64,000 nucleotides of DNA from Ramlibacter rhizophilus (GCF_004681965.1 NZ_SMLL01000001.1:124001-188000), one strand, 5' to 3'; counted from the first letter of the stretch, positions 15,143 through 24,126 are shown. The notes: generated by a model from the sequence alone, not told the origin. Numbers and translations: made by a program.

Positions 15143-16819
15143 ATGCCTTCGCCCCTCCTGACTGCCTCCCCCAGCTCGCGCCAGCTGGCCTGGGCCACCC
15201 TGCTCACCGCGCTGCCCCTGCTCGGCGTGGCGCTGTGGACCCAGAGCCGACTGGGTGAGCAGCTCCTGCCGCACGCCTTCTGCATCAGCGCGAGCCAGCC
15301 GCTGCTGAAGCTGCACCTGGTGAGCGACGGGCTCATCGCGCTGGCCTACCTGCTGATTCCCTGGGCCATGCTCCGTTTCGTCCGCCGCCGCGCGGACGTT
15401 CCTTTTGGCTGGATCGCCTGGGTCTTCGGGGCCTTCATCGTGGCCTGCGGCGTGACCCACATGATGGGCATGTGGACGCTCTATTACCCCGTGTACTGGT
15501 ACGCCGGCGTGGCCAAGGCGTTCACGGCGGCCATCTCGCTGGCCACGGCCTGGCTCATCTACCGGCTCACGCCCATCGCGCTGGCCCTGCCTTCGGCGCG
15601 CCAGCTCCAGCAGGCCAACCAGGCCCTGCAGGAGGAGGTGCTGCGCCGACGCCAGGCGGAAGCGGAGCTGGTGCGGGCCCAGCAGGACCTGGAGCGCGTC
15701 CTGCGCGAGGTGAGCGTCGAGGCGCGCCAGTCGGCCGCGGTGCTGGACAGCTTCTTCGAGCAGGCGCCGCTCGGCCTGGCCTTGCTCGACGCGCGGCTGC
15801 GGGTCACGCGCGTGAACGCCCGGCTGTCCGCGCACAGCGGCCGCCCCGCCAGCGAGTACCTGTCCGCCGCATCGGTGGAGGAACTGCGCAACACTCCGCC
15901 CGTCCTCGTGCACGCCGCCCGGCGGGTCCGCGACACCGGCGAGCCCTGCACCGGGCTCGAAGTGACCATCCAGGCCCGCGACGTGCCGCGCGACGTGAAG
16001 TGCAGCATCTTCCCCATTCGCGCGGACGCCAGCGCGCAGCCGCTCCTGGGCGTGGTCCTGGAAGACATCAGCGCCGAGCGCGCGCTGGAAGCCGAGCGTG
16101 CCGCTGCGTTGGCGGCGGCCCGCGAAGCCGACCAGCGCAAGACGGAGTTCCTGGCGGTGCTGGCGCACGAGCTGCGCAACCCGCTCGCGCCCCTGCGCAC
16201 GGCGGCCGCCGTGCTCGAACAGGCCAGCTCGCGTGGCGATGGCCGTTCCGCCCGCATGGTCGCCATCATCGAGCGGCAGGTCGCGCACATGAGCCGGCTG
16301 GTGGACGACCTGCTGGACGTCAGCCGCATCGAGCGCGGCACCTTCGAGATGCAGCCCACGGACTGCGACCTGGCGGGCATCGTGCGCCAGGTAGCGCACG
16401 ACTACGAGCACAGCCTGGCGGCGGTCGGCACCACGCTGCGCCTGGACGCGCCCGCGCCCCTGCCGGTGCACGGCGACGCGGTGCGGCTCGCGCAGGCGGT
16501 GGGCAACTACCTGCACAACGCGGTCAAGTTCGCGCCGGGCAGCGAAGTCACCGTGCAGGCCTGGCGCGACGACGCGCAAGGCGAGGCGGTGGTGAGGGTC
16601 ATCGACCGCGGGGAGGGCATCGCTGCGGAACTGCTGCCACGCCTGTTCCAGGCCTTCGTGCAGGGCAGCGCGCAGGAAAGCCGCGGCGGCCTCGGCCTGG
16701 GCTTGTCGCTGGCCCGGCGCCTGGTGGAGATGCATGGCGGGCGCGTCAGCGCCAGCAGCGCCGGGGTGGGGCAGGGCGCCACCTTCGAGCTGCGGGTGCC
16801 GCTCAAGCGCGACGCATGA
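15143..16819 (+). CDS. Sensor histidine kinase with ethylene-receptor-like membrane domain
   Basis: A 558-residue membrane histidine kinase. Residues ~15-143 hold hydrophobic spans that match the ethylene-binding domain of plant ETR1-type receptors: VSDGLIALAYLLIPW with Asp62, then FGAFIVACGVTHMMGMW with Cys102 and His106, equivalent to the Asp and the copper-binding Cys and His of ETR1. A coiled coil (~155-195) and a PAS-like domain (~200-310) follow, then HisKA with the phosphoacceptor His342 in LAVLAHELRNPLAPL, and HATPase with N-box Asn459, DRGEGI (488-493) and GGLGLGLSL. No receiver domain is present and no response regulator gene is nearby. The ligand is inferred, not shown. Confidence 0.85.
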   Translation: MPSPLLTASPSSRQLAWATLLTALPLLGVALWTQSRLGEQLLPHAFCISASQPLLKLHLVSDGLIALAYLLIPWAMLRFVRRRADVPFGWIAWVFGAFIVACGVTHMMGMWTLYYPVYWYAGVAKAFTAAISLATAWLIYRLTPIALALPSARQLQQANQALQEEVLRRRQAEAELVRAQQDLERVLREVSVEARQSAAVLDSFFEQAPLGLALLDARLRVTRVNARLSAHSGRPASEYLSAASVEELRNTPPVLVHAARRVRDTGEPCTGLEVTIQARDVPRDVKCSIFPIRADASAQPLLGVVLEDISAERALEAERAAALAAAREADQRKTEFLAVLAHELRNPLAPLRTAAAVLEQASSRGDGRSARMVAIIERQVAHMSRLVDDLLDVSRIERGTFEMQPTDCDLAGIVRQVAHDYEHSLAAVGTTLRLDAPAPLPVHGDAVRLAQAVGNYLHNAVKFAPGSEVTVQAWRDDAQGEAVVRVIDRGEGIAAELLPRLFQAFVQGSAQESRGGLGLGLSLARRLVEMHGGRVSASSAGVGQGATFELRVPLKRDA

Positions 16820-16826
16820 GGTCGCC

Positions 16827-17753
16827 ATGAACCTCCACCGCCTCGACCTGGTCTCGCTGTCGCTGTTCAACCTGGTGGCGCGCACCGGCAGCATCAGCCG
16901 GGGCGCGGAACTGGCGCACCTGGCCCTCGGGGCGGCCAGCAAGCGCATCTCGGACCTGGAGGCCGCCGTCGGCGCGCCGCTCCTGGAGCGGCACTCGCGC
17001 GGCGTGAAGCTCACGCCCGCGGGCGAGGCCCTGCACCGGCATGCGCAGAAGATCCTGAATGACGTGGACCAGCTCGCCGCCGACCTGTCGGACCATGCCC
17101 GCGGCGTGACCGGCGTGGTGCGCCTGTGGGCCAACACCTCCGCGGTCACGCAGTTCCTGCCCGCCGACCTGGCGGCCTTCGCCGCACTGCAGCCGGGCAT
17201 CCGCATCGAGCTGAACGAGGCCGACAGCCGCGAGATCGTTCTGGCCGTGCTGGACGGCCGGGCCGAGCTGGGCATCTTCGCCGAGCGCACGCCGGCGCTC
17301 GGGCTGCAGACGCTGGTGTACCGCGAGGACCGGCTCGTGCTGGTGGTCCCGCCGGGCCATGCCCTGGCCGCGCGCCGCCGCGTGAGCTTCGCGGACGCGG
17401 CGGGCTACGAGTTCGTGAGCCTCAGCCAGGGCACCTCGCTGGCGCAGCGCCTCTCGCTGGAGGCGCGCCAGGCCGGGCAGGCGCTGCGCATCCGCATCCA
17501 CGTGCGCAGCTTCGACGCCATGTGCCAGATGGTCGCGGCCGGCCTGGGCATCGCCGTGCTGCCGGCCGCGGCGGTGCAGCCGCTGGTCAAGGCCCTGGGC
17601 TTGCGCAAGCTCGAGCTGGCCGAGCCCTGGGTGAACCGCCAGCTGATCCTCGGTGCGCGCGATCTCGGCGCGCTGCCGCGGCCGGCACGCAGCCTGCTGG
17701 ACCACCTGGAGTCCCGCCGCCAGGCGCAGGCGCCGCGCCGCCGGGCTGCCTGA
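16827..17753 (+). CDS. LysR-family transcriptional regulator
   Basis: A 308-residue LysR regulator. The N-terminal winged HTH reads LSLFNLVARTGSISRGAEL with AASKRISDLEAAVGAPLLERHSRG; the rest is a two-lobed effector domain containing LGIFAERTPALGLQTLVY and VAAGLGIAVLPAAAVQPLV. It begins 7 bases after the histidine kinase and lies 140 bases upstream of, and in the same direction as, the LeuC-like operon. Control of that operon is plausible from position, but the usual divergent arrangement is absent. A basic, Arg-rich C-terminus ends the protein. Confidence 0.9.
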   Translation: MNLHRLDLVSLSLFNLVARTGSISRGAELAHLALGAASKRISDLEAAVGAPLLERHSRGVKLTPAGEALHRHAQKILNDVDQLAADLSDHARGVTGVVRLWANTSAVTQFLPADLAAFAALQPGIRIELNEADSREIVLAVLDGRAELGIFAERTPALGLQTLVYREDRLVLVVPPGHALAARRRVSFADAAGYEFVSLSQGTSLAQRLSLEARQAGQALRIRIHVRSFDAMCQMVAAGLGIAVLPAAAVQPLVKALGLRKLELAEPWVNRQLILGARDLGALPRPARSLLDHLESRRQAQAPRRRAA

Positions 17754-17854
17754 CGCACCACCGTCCGCAGGCTGCGGGGAAACCCGGACCCGGTTTCGCG
17801 TTTGGCGAAGGCTCGCTTGACGACGACGCCCTGTCGCGCGGCGCGCGTCTTTCC

Positions 17855-17860
17855 TAGACT
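17855..17860 (+). promoter_or_regulatory. Candidate -10 of the LeuC-like operon
   Basis: TAGACT within CTAGACTGGC, 33 bases upstream of the LeuC-like ATG. The same ten bases occur at 25485-25494 upstream of the tphC-like gene, suggesting a common promoter element. No clear -35 at 17-base spacing was found. Confidence 0.35.
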
Positions 17861-17893
17861 GGCAGGCCATCTCCCGCCCTCCGCGCAGCCGCC

Positions 17894-19324
17894 ATGCCCC
17901 TGACCCTGTTCGACAAGCTCTGGCAGAGCCACCTCGTGGACGTCAACGAGGACGGCGAAGCCCTGCTGTACATCGACCGCCACCTGGTCTACGAGGTCAC
18001 CAGCCCGCAGGCCTTCGAGGGCCTGCGCCTGGCCGGCCGTCGTCCCTGGCGCGCCGAGACGGTGCTGGCCTGCGCCGACCACAACGTGCCGACCACGGCC
18101 GCCGAGCGTGCGGGGCTGGACCGCATCGCCGACCCCCTGTCGCGGGCGCAGGTCGGCCAGCTGGGCGAGAACTGCCGCGAGTTCGGCATCACCTTCTACG
18201 GCCTGGGCGAGCAGCGCCAGGGGATCATCCACGTGGTCGGCCCCGAGCAGGGCGCCACGCTGCCCGGCACCACGGTGGTGGCCGGCGACTCGCACACCAG
18301 CACGCATGGCGCCTTCGGCGCCCTGGCCTTCGGCGTGGGCACGTCCGACGTGGAGCACGTCCTGGCCACGCAGTGCCTGGCCATGCGGCCCATGCAGCGC
18401 ATGCGCATCGACGTGGAGGGGCGGCTCGCCCCCGGCGTCACCGCCAAGGACCTGGTGCTGCACCTGATCGGCGTGCTGGGCACCGCCGGCGGCACGGGAT
18501 TCGCGATCGAATTCGCCGGCAGCGCCATCCGCGCGCTGTCCATGGAAGGCCGCATGACGGTGTGCAACATGGCCATCGAGGCCGGCGCCCGCGTGGGCCT
18601 GGTGGCGGTGGACGAGACCACCATCGACTACCTGCGCGGCCGCCCGATGGCCCCGCGCGGCGCGCAGTGGGACGCCGCCGTCGCCCACTGGCGCACGCTG
18701 CACAGCGACCCCGGCGCGCGCTTCGACCGCGTGGTGACGGTGGACGCGTCGGCGGTGCGGCCCATGGTCACCTGGGGTACTTCGCCGGAGATGGTCGTGC
18801 CGCTGGACGGCCGGGTGCCCGACCCCGCGGCGGCGGACGACCCCGTGCGGCGCGCCGGCATGCAGGCCGCACTGGCCTACATGGGCCTGTCGCCCGGCAC
18901 CGCCATGCGCGACATCGCCATCGACAAGGTCTTCATCGGCTCCTGCACCAACGCCCGCATCGAGGACCTGCGCGCCGCGGCCGACGTGGTGCGCGGGCGC
19001 CGCGTCGCCGGCAACGTGAAGCAGGCGCTGGTCGTTCCCGGCTCGGGCCTCGTGAAGGCGCAGGCCGAGGCCGAGGGGCTGGACCGGGTCTTCATCGACG
19101 CCGGCCTGGAATGGCGCGAGCCCGGCTGCTCGATGTGCCTGGGCATGAACGCCGACCGCCTCTCGCCCGGTGAGCGCTGCGCCTCCACCTCCAACCGCAA
19201 CTTCGAGGGCCGGCAGGGGCCGGGCGGACGCAGCCACCTGCTGAGCCCGGCGCTCGCCGCCGCCGCCGCCATCGCCGGCCACCTGGCCAGCGTGGAAGAA
19301 CTCGACGCCGGGGAGACCGTGTGA
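17894..19324 (+). CDS. LeuC-like (aconitase-family) hydratase large subunit
   Basis: A 476-residue aconitase-superfamily large subunit resembling 3-isopropylmalate dehydratase LeuC. The three [4Fe-4S] cysteines are visible in [13 protein letters not shown] and [11 protein letters not shown], with [21 protein letters not shown] upstream. Its small subunit follows with a one-base overlap (TGATG). The next genes encode a Bug binding protein, a CoA-transferase and an HMG-CoA-lyase-like enzyme rather than leuB, so it is probably a catabolic hydratase for a branched dicarboxylate (for example citraconate/citramalate or dimethylmaleate type) rather than the leucine biosynthetic enzyme. The family is certain and the substrate inferred. 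Confidence 0.85.
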   Translation: MPLTLFDKLWQSHLVDVNEDGEALLYIDRHLVYEVTSPQAFEGLRLAGRRPWRAETVLACADHNVPTTAAERAGLDRIADPLSRAQVGQLGENCREFGITFYGLGEQRQGIIHVVGPEQGATLPGTTVVAGDSHTSTHGAFGALAFGVGTSDVEHVLATQCLAMRPMQRMRIDVEGRLAPGVTAKDLVLHLIGVLGTAGGTGFAIEFAGSAIRALSMEGRMTVCNMAIEAGARVGLVAVDETTIDYLRGRPMAPRGAQWDAAVAHWRTLHSDPGARFDRVVTVDASAVRPMVTWGTSPEMVVPLDGRVPDPAAADDPVRRAGMQAALAYMGLSPGTAMRDIAIDKVFIGSCTNARIEDLRAAADVVRGRRVAGNVKQALVVPGSGLVKAQAEAEGLDRVFIDAGLEWREPGCSMCLGMNADRLSPGERCASTSNRNFEGRQGPGGRSHLLSPALAAAAAIAGHLASVEELDAGETV

Positions 19325-19962
19325 TGCAAGCCTTCGAGAACCTGCGCTCGCCCGTCGTCCCCATCGACCGGGCCAACGTGGACACCGACGCCCTGATCCC
19401 CAAGCAGTTCATGAAGTCGATCCGCCGCACCGGTTTCGGCGACAACCTCTTCGACGAGTGGCGCTACCTGGACCGCGGCGAGCCGGGGCAGGACGTGTCG
19501 CAGCGCCCGCGCAACCCGGACTTTGCGCTCAACCAGCCGCGCTACGCGGGCGCGCGCATCCTGCTGGCGCGCGAGAACTTCGGCTGCGGCTCCAGCCGCG
19601 AGCATGCCGTCTGGGCGCTGCGCGACTTCGGCATCCGCGTGCTCATCGCCCCCCGCTTCGCCGACATCTTCTTCGGCAACTGCTTCAAGAACGGCCTGCT
19701 GCCCATCGTGCTGGACGCGGCCACCGTCGAGCGCCTGTTCGCCGACGTCGCCGCGAACCCCGGCTATGCGATGGCGGTGGACCTCGCGGCCCAGACCCTC
19801 ACGCCCTCGCAGGGCGAGCCGCTGCATTTCGAGGTGGACCCGCCCCGCAAGCACCGGCTGCTCGAGGGACTGGACGACATCGGCCTGACCCTGCAGCGCG
19901 CCGACCGCATCCGCGCCTTCGAGGCGCAACGCCGCCAGGCCGAGCCCTGGCTCTTCAACTGA
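19324..19962 (+). CDS. LeuD-like hydratase small subunit
   Basis: A 212-residue swivel-domain subunit partnering the LeuC-like protein. It opens with [20 protein letters not shown] and carries [18 protein letters not shown], the substrate-binding loop of the family. The ATG at 19324 overlaps the last base of the large-subunit stop codon; a GTG one codon earlier is possible. Length matches LeuD. Together the pair should form a heterodimeric hydro-lyase acting in the pathway encoded by the three genes downstream. Confidence 0.87.
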   Translation: MQAFENLRSPVVPIDRANVDTDALIPKQFMKSIRRTGFGDNLFDEWRYLDRGEPGQDVSQRPRNPDFALNQPRYAGARILLARENFGCGSSREHAVWALRDFGIRVLIAPRFADIFFGNCFKNGLLPIVLDAATVERLFADVAANPGYAMAVDLAAQTLTPSQGEPLHFEVDPPRKHRLLEGLDDIGLTLQRADRIRAFEAQRRQAEPWLFN

Positions 19963-19998
19963 CCCTCACCCCCCCCACGTTCAACGAAGGAGACATCC

Positions 19999-20970
19999 AT
20001 GACCCTGCACCGCCGCCACCTCATCGCCCTCGGGCTCGCCGCCGCCGTCTGCGGTCCCCTCGCCGCACAGGACAAGTACCCGTCCCGGCCGGTGACGCTC
20101 ATCGTGCCGCAGGCGGCCGGCGGTGCGAACGACGCCATCGCGCGCGTCATCGCCCAGAAGCTCACCGAGCAGACCGGGCAGTCCTTCATCGTGGACAACA
20201 AGCCGGGCGCGGGCGGCAACGTGGGCACCGTGCTGGCGGCCAAGGCCAAGCCGGACGGCTACACGCTGATGCTCACCGCCGACAGCTCCATGGTGATCAA
20301 CCCCTCGCTGTACAAGAACACCGGCTTCGATCCGCTCAAGGACTTCGTGCCCGTGAGCCCCGTGGCCACGGCCGGCTATGCCCTGGTCGCCAACACTTCC
20401 TTCCCCGCCAGCAACGTGAGCGAGTTCATCGCGCTGGCCAAGCAGCAGCCGCGCAAGATCAACATCGGCTCGGCCGGCAACGGAACGCTCAACCACTTGA
20501 TCGGCGAGATGCTGTCCAAGCAGACCGGCATCGAGCTCACGCACGTGCCCTACAAGGGCGCCTCCGCGGCGGTGACCGACCTGGTCGCCGGCCAGGTGCA
20601 GGTGTCGGTGCAGAGCCTGCCCTCGTCCATCGCCTTCATCCGCAGCGGCAAGGTCAAGGTGCTGGGCGTGGTCAACCCCAAGCGCGTGCCGGCGCTGCCG
20701 GACGCGCCCACCATCGGCGAGACGGTCAAGGGCTTCGGCGCCACGCCCTGGTACGGCGTCTTCGCGCCCGCGGGCACGCCCCCGGCCATCGTCGCGCAGC
20801 TCAATGCCGAGATCGCCAAGGCGCTGGACGCCAAGGACGTGCAGGAGAAGCTGGCGGGCGTCGGCACCGAGCCCTTCAAGTCCACGCCCGAGCAGTTCGG
20901 CACGCTGGTGCGCGAGGACCTGCCGCGCTGGGCGAAGATCGTCAAGGAGTCGGGCGCGACCATCGACTGA
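19999..20970 (+). CDS. Bug/TctC-family periplasmic solute-binding protein
   Basis: A 323-residue tripartite-tricarboxylate-type binding protein. A signal peptide covers the first ~23 residues (RRHLIALGLAAAVCGPLAAQ). The mature part begins YPSRPVTLIVPQAAGG and includes IVDNKPGAGGNVG, THVPYKGASAAVTDLVAGQV and WYGVFAPAGTP, all typical of Bug proteins that capture carboxylates. AAGGAGACATCC upstream is a strong ribosome binding site. Placed between hydratase and CoA-transferase genes, it probably delivers the pathway substrate. No TctAB transporter genes adjoin; the only pair in the window is at 61.3-63.3 kb. Confidence 0.9.
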   Translation: MTLHRRHLIALGLAAAVCGPLAAQDKYPSRPVTLIVPQAAGGANDAIARVIAQKLTEQTGQSFIVDNKPGAGGNVGTVLAAKAKPDGYTLMLTADSSMVINPSLYKNTGFDPLKDFVPVSPVATAGYALVANTSFPASNVSEFIALAKQQPRKINIGSAGNGTLNHLIGEMLSKQTGIELTHVPYKGASAAVTDLVAGQVQVSVQSLPSSIAFIRSGKVKVLGVVNPKRVPALPDAPTIGETVKGFGATPWYGVFAPAGTPPAIVAQLNAEIAKALDAKDVQEKLAGVGTEPFKSTPEQFGTLVREDLPRWAKIVKESGATID

Positions 20971-20981
20971 AGGACGCTGCG

Positions 20982-22190
20982 ATGAACCTCCCCACGCTTT
21001 CCCCGGGCGCGCTGGCGGGCCTGCGCGTCGTCGAGATGGGCCAGCTGATCGCCGGCCCCTTCGCCGGCAAGACGCTGGGCGACTTCGGCGCCGACGTGAT
21101 CAAGATCGAGCCGCCCGGCGCGGGCGATCCGCTGCGCAACTGGCGCCTCATCCAGGACGGCACTTCCGTGTGGTGGCAGGTGCAGTCGCGCAACAAGCGC
21201 TCCATCGCGCTCGACCTGCGCCAGTCCGAGGGGCAGTCCATCGCGCGCCAGCTCATCGCGCAGGCCGACGTGCTGATCGAGAACTTCCGTCCCGGAACGC
21301 TCGAAGGCTGGGGCATGGACTACGAGACGCTCGCCAAGGACAACCCCGGCCTCATCATGCTGCGCATCTCCGGCTACGGGCAGACGGGGCCCTACCGGGA
21401 CCTGCCGGGCTTCGGCGCCATCGGCGAGGCCATGGGTGGCCTGCGGCACCTGACCGGCGAGCCCGGCCGCGTGCCGGTGCGCTGCGGCATCTCCATCGGC
21501 GACACGCTGGCGGCGCTGCACGGCACCATCGGCGTGCTCACGGCGCTCTATCACCGCGAGGTCAATGGCGGCAAGGGGCAGGTCATCGACGTGGCCCTCA
21601 CCGAGGCGGTGTTCAACGTCATGGAAAGCCTGGTGCCCGAGTACAGCGCCTTCGGTGCGGTGCGTGAGCCTGCGGGCTCGGCCTTGCCGGGCATCGCGCC
21701 GTCCAACGCCTACCGCTGCAGCGACGGCGTGGTGCTGATCGCGGGCAATGGCGACAGCATCTTCAAGCGCCTGATGCAGGCCATCGGCCGCGAGGACCTG
21801 GGGCAGGATGCGGCGCTCGCGGACAACGCGGGCCGCGTGGCGCGCGTGCAGGAGCTGGACGCCGCCATCGAGGCCTGGACCGTGTCGCGTCCGGTGGACG
21901 AGGTCCTGCGCGTGCTGGGCGAAGCGCGCGTGCCGGCCGGCCGCGTCTACACCGCCAAGGACATCGTGGAAGACCCGCACTACCGCGCCCGCGACATGAT
22001 CCTGTCGCAGCGCACGCGCGATGGCCACGAACTGGAAGTGCCGGGCATCGTGCCCAAGCTCCTCGGCACGCCCGGCAGCATCCGCAGCAGCGCGCCGCGC
22101 CTGGGCGACGATACCGACGCCGTTCTCGGCGAGGCGGGCTACTCCGAGCAGGACATCGCCGCGCTGCGCGCGAGAAAGGTGGTTGCATGA
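20982..22190 (+). CDS. Family III CoA-transferase (CaiB/BaiF)
   Basis: A 402-residue CaiB/BaiF CoA-transferase. It begins GLRVVEMGQLIAGPFAGK and contains DVIKIEPPGAGDPLR, NKRSIALDLR, IENFRPGTLEGWGM and CGISIGDTLAALHG, whose Asp is in the position of the catalytic carboxylate. These enzymes move CoA from a donor such as succinyl-CoA to a carboxylic acid. Within this operon it would activate the hydrated dicarboxylate before cleavage by the lyase encoded next, whose ATG overlaps its stop codon (ATGA). The related mammalian SUGCT acts on glutarate and hydroxymethylglutarate. Confidence 0.9.
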   Translation: MNLPTLSPGALAGLRVVEMGQLIAGPFAGKTLGDFGADVIKIEPPGAGDPLRNWRLIQDGTSVWWQVQSRNKRSIALDLRQSEGQSIARQLIAQADVLIENFRPGTLEGWGMDYETLAKDNPGLIMLRISGYGQTGPYRDLPGFGAIGEAMGGLRHLTGEPGRVPVRCGISIGDTLAALHGTIGVLTALYHREVNGGKGQVIDVALTEAVFNVMESLVPEYSAFGAVREPAGSALPGIAPSNAYRCSDGVVLIAGNGDSIFKRLMQAIGREDLGQDAALADNAGRVARVQELDAAIEAWTVSRPVDEVLRVLGEARVPAGRVYTAKDIVEDPHYRARDMILSQRTRDGHELEVPGIVPKLLGTPGSIRSSAPRLGDDTDAVLGEAGYSEQDIAALRARKVVA

Positions 22191-23161
22191 ACTCCGTCTG
22201 GAACGGCGCCGGAAGGCGCATCCACCTGCAGGAGGTCGGCACCCGCGATGGGCTGCAGGCCGAGGACGTGTTCGTTCCCACCGAGGACAAGATCGCGCTG
22301 GTCGATGCCTTGTCGGAAGCGGGCCTGGCCAAGATCGAGGTCACGGCCTTCGTCTCGCCCAAGGCCATCCCGGCGCTGCGCGACGCCGAGCAGGTGCTGC
22401 GCGAGATCCGCCGCGCCCCGGGCGTGATCTACAGCGCGCTGGTGCCCAATGTGCGCGGCGCCGAGCGCGCCATCGAGTCGCGCGCCGACGAACTGAACCT
22501 GGTCATGTCGGCCAGCGAAAGCCACAACCTGTCCAACCTGCGCATGACGCGCGAGCAGTCCTTCGCGGGCCTGGCCGAAGTGGCCCGCGCGGCGCGGGGC
22601 GCGGGCGTGCGGGTGAACATCTCGCTGTCCTGCAGCTTCGGCTGCCCGATGGAAGGCGAGGTGCCCCTGTCCACCGTGCTGGACTGGTGCGGCCGCTACG
22701 TGGAGGAACTGGGGGCCGAAGGCGTCACGCTGTGCGACACCACCGGCATGGCCTTCCCCACCCATGTCGCGGGGCTCACGCGCGCGTTCCGCGACCGCTG
22801 GCCCGGCACCGAGCTGACCCTGCATTTCCACAACACGCGCGGCATGGCCCTGTCCAACGTGCTGGCCTCGATCGACGCCGGCGCCGACCGCTTCGACGCG
22901 TCCTTCGGCGGCATCGGCGGCTGCCCCTACGCGCCGGGCGCCTCGGGCAACGCCTGCACCGAGGAGATCGCGCACGCGCTGGACCTCATGGGCTACGACA
23001 CCGGCATCGACCTGCCGCGCCTCATCGCGGCGGCGGCGCGCCTGCCGGGGCTGATCGGGCACGACATCCCCAGCCAGATCGTCAAGGCTGGCCGGCGGCT
23101 GGACCTGCATCCGCGGCCGGGGGATTTCGAGGAGATCCGCGCGCGCGCGCTGGGGCGCTGA
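22187..23161 (+). CDS. HMG-CoA-lyase-family enzyme
   Basis: A 324-residue TIM-barrel lyase of the hydroxymethylglutaryl-CoA lyase family. LQEVGTRDGLQAED holds the catalytic Arg and Asp, LHFHNTRGMALSNV the metal-binding histidines, and GGIGGCPYAPGASGN the flexible Cys loop. The family cleaves 3-hydroxy-3-methyl acyl-CoA thioesters to acetyl-CoA plus an oxo acid (acetoacetate from HMG-CoA, pyruvate from citramalyl-CoA). As last gene of the operon, coupled to the CoA-transferase, it probably performs the final carbon-carbon cleavage. The exact substrate is not decided by sequence. Confidence 0.88.
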   Translation: MNSVWNGAGRRIHLQEVGTRDGLQAEDVFVPTEDKIALVDALSEAGLAKIEVTAFVSPKAIPALRDAEQVLREIRRAPGVIYSALVPNVRGAERAIESRADELNLVMSASESHNLSNLRMTREQSFAGLAEVARAARGAGVRVNISLSCSFGCPMEGEVPLSTVLDWCGRYVEELGAEGVTLCDTTGMAFPTHVAGLTRAFRDRWPGTELTLHFHNTRGMALSNVLASIDAGADRFDASFGGIGGCPYAPGASGNACTEEIAHALDLMGYDTGIDLPRLIAAAARLPGLIGHDIPSQIVKAGRRLDLHPRPGDFEEIRARALGR

Positions 23162-23175
23162 GCGTCGGCGCGGTC

Positions 23176-23336
23176 AGAAGCTGTGAATGAATTCGGCGCG
23201 TCCGAAGCGGCCGCCAGACAGTGGCCCATCAAGGCGCAAAGCGCAGCCATAGCTCGGGCTATGGCGAGCATTTGCAACGCCGAGGGGGCGCTTTCTGGAG
23301 GCTGAGGCGGGCGTGGCGGATTCGTTCACAGCTTCT
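23176..23336. repeat. Palindromic MITE-like element beside higA
   Basis: A 161-base near-palindrome. The termini AGAAGCTGTGAATGAAT (23176 onward) and its inverted, slightly changed copy ending at 23336 are inverted repeats; matched blocks continue inward to a centre GCCATAGCTCGGGCTATGGC. It starts 14 bases after the lyase stop codon and ends at the base before the higA stop codon. It has no coding content of its own, and could fold into one long hairpin that also acts as a terminator. Confidence 0.72.
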
Positions 23337-23723
23337 TCAGTCGGCTGCGGGTTCCGCGACGGGTTGCGGCTTGCCGACGAGCGACGAAGCCGGAATTCCC
23401 AGGTTCAGCAGGCGCCGGATCATGGGCATAGTCAGCGGCCTGGAGCCCGCCAGGACCTCATAGACGCGGTGGCGCGGCCCGATATAGGGGACCAGGTCGG
23501 CTACGGTCATGCCGGTGCGGTCCATGTGCAGCTTGAGGGCGTCCACGGGCTCCGGCACCTCGATGGGGTAGTGCTCAGCTTCCCAGGCCTCCACCAGCGT
23601 GGAGAGCACTTCGAGGCGCTCGCCTTCGGGTGTTTCCGGTGCTGGATCCAGATCGACCAGATCGGACACCTGCGCCAGCATGGCGCGGTAGTCGGCCTCG
23701 CTCCGGATGGCTCTGACGTGCAT
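23337..23723 (-). CDS. higA: HigA-type antitoxin with HTH domain
   Basis: A 128-residue antitoxin. The N-terminal half is acidic (LVDLDPAPETPEGERLEVL); the C-terminal half has an HTH-like part, MDRTGMTVADLVPYIGPRHRVYEVLAGSRPLTM, of the COG5499-like HigA group. It would neutralise the HigB toxin and repress the operon. The start at 23723 lies 5 bases after the toxin stop, giving the toxin-first order typical of higBA. Its end touches the palindromic element at 23176-23336. Confidence 0.82.
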   Translation of the reverse strand: MHVRAIRSEADYRAMLAQVSDLVDLDPAPETPEGERLEVLSTLVEAWEAEHYPIEVPEPVDALKLHMDRTGMTVADLVPYIGPRHRVYEVLAGSRPLTMPMIRRLLNLGIPASSLVGKPQPVAEPAAD

Positions 23724-23728
23724 GGCAT

Positions 23729-24043
23729 CTACTCCTTGGACTGGTCTACGGTGGCGGCATTCACGCGGTCGTACTCGGCGTGAGTGCCCACGAACTTGAT
23801 GTACCCGCGCTGCATGCGGTAGGCGAAGGCCACGATGAGTCGGTAGTCGTTGCCCTTGATGTTGAACACGACACGGTTGTTGCCGACGAAGCTCGCGTTA
23901 CGGAACTGCGCCTTCACATCCGCTGGTGACGCCCAGTTCGCAACGCGAGCGACGTCGTACCACGCCTCCAGGGGCCCCTTGGCATCGCTGCACTGCGGAC
24001 GGCTGTAGAAGCTCACCAGCAGGGCTCGGGAGACGATGTGCAT
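23729..24043 (-). CDS. higB: HigB-type mRNA interferase toxin
   Basis: A 104-residue basic protein of the HigB/RelE-fold toxin family. Characteristic parts are EAWYDVARVANWASPADVKAQF, NNRVVFNIKGNDYRLIVAFAY and the C-terminal YIKFVGTHAEYDRV. Such toxins cleave mRNA at the ribosome. It precedes higA with a five-base gap. A small intergenic space (24044-24126) separates it from the Bcr/CflA gene upstream on the same strand, probably holding the autoregulated promoter. Confidence 0.85.
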   Translation of the reverse strand: MHIVSRALLVSFYSRPQCSDAKGPLEAWYDVARVANWASPADVKAQFRNASFVGNNRVVFNIKGNDYRLIVAFAYRMQRGYIKFVGTHAEYDRVNAATVDQSKE

Positions 24044-24126
24044 GCCGGATTCTAGTCCCAAATTGGGACTTTGGCGCCGTCGCGCAGCCTCGCCGCTTGC
24101 CTGACCCGTTTCCTCCGGCGGGGGGT

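Noticed and set aside
16827..17753. LysR gene as the response regulator of the ethylene-receptor-like kinase.
   Set aside because: LysR proteins lack a phosphoacceptor receiver domain; adjacency alone does not support phosphotransfer.
17894..19962. Leucine biosynthesis leuC-leuD.
   Set aside because: The next genes are a Bug protein, a CoA-transferase and a lyase rather than leuB, so catabolic paralogues are more likely. It is not excluded.
19458..22190. A very long open frame (over 900 codons) across leuD, the Bug gene and into the CoA-transferase.
   Set aside because: Its first ~500 codons are Arg/Pro/Ala-rich shadow sequence of real genes in another frame; only the CoA-transferase part from 20982 is coding.
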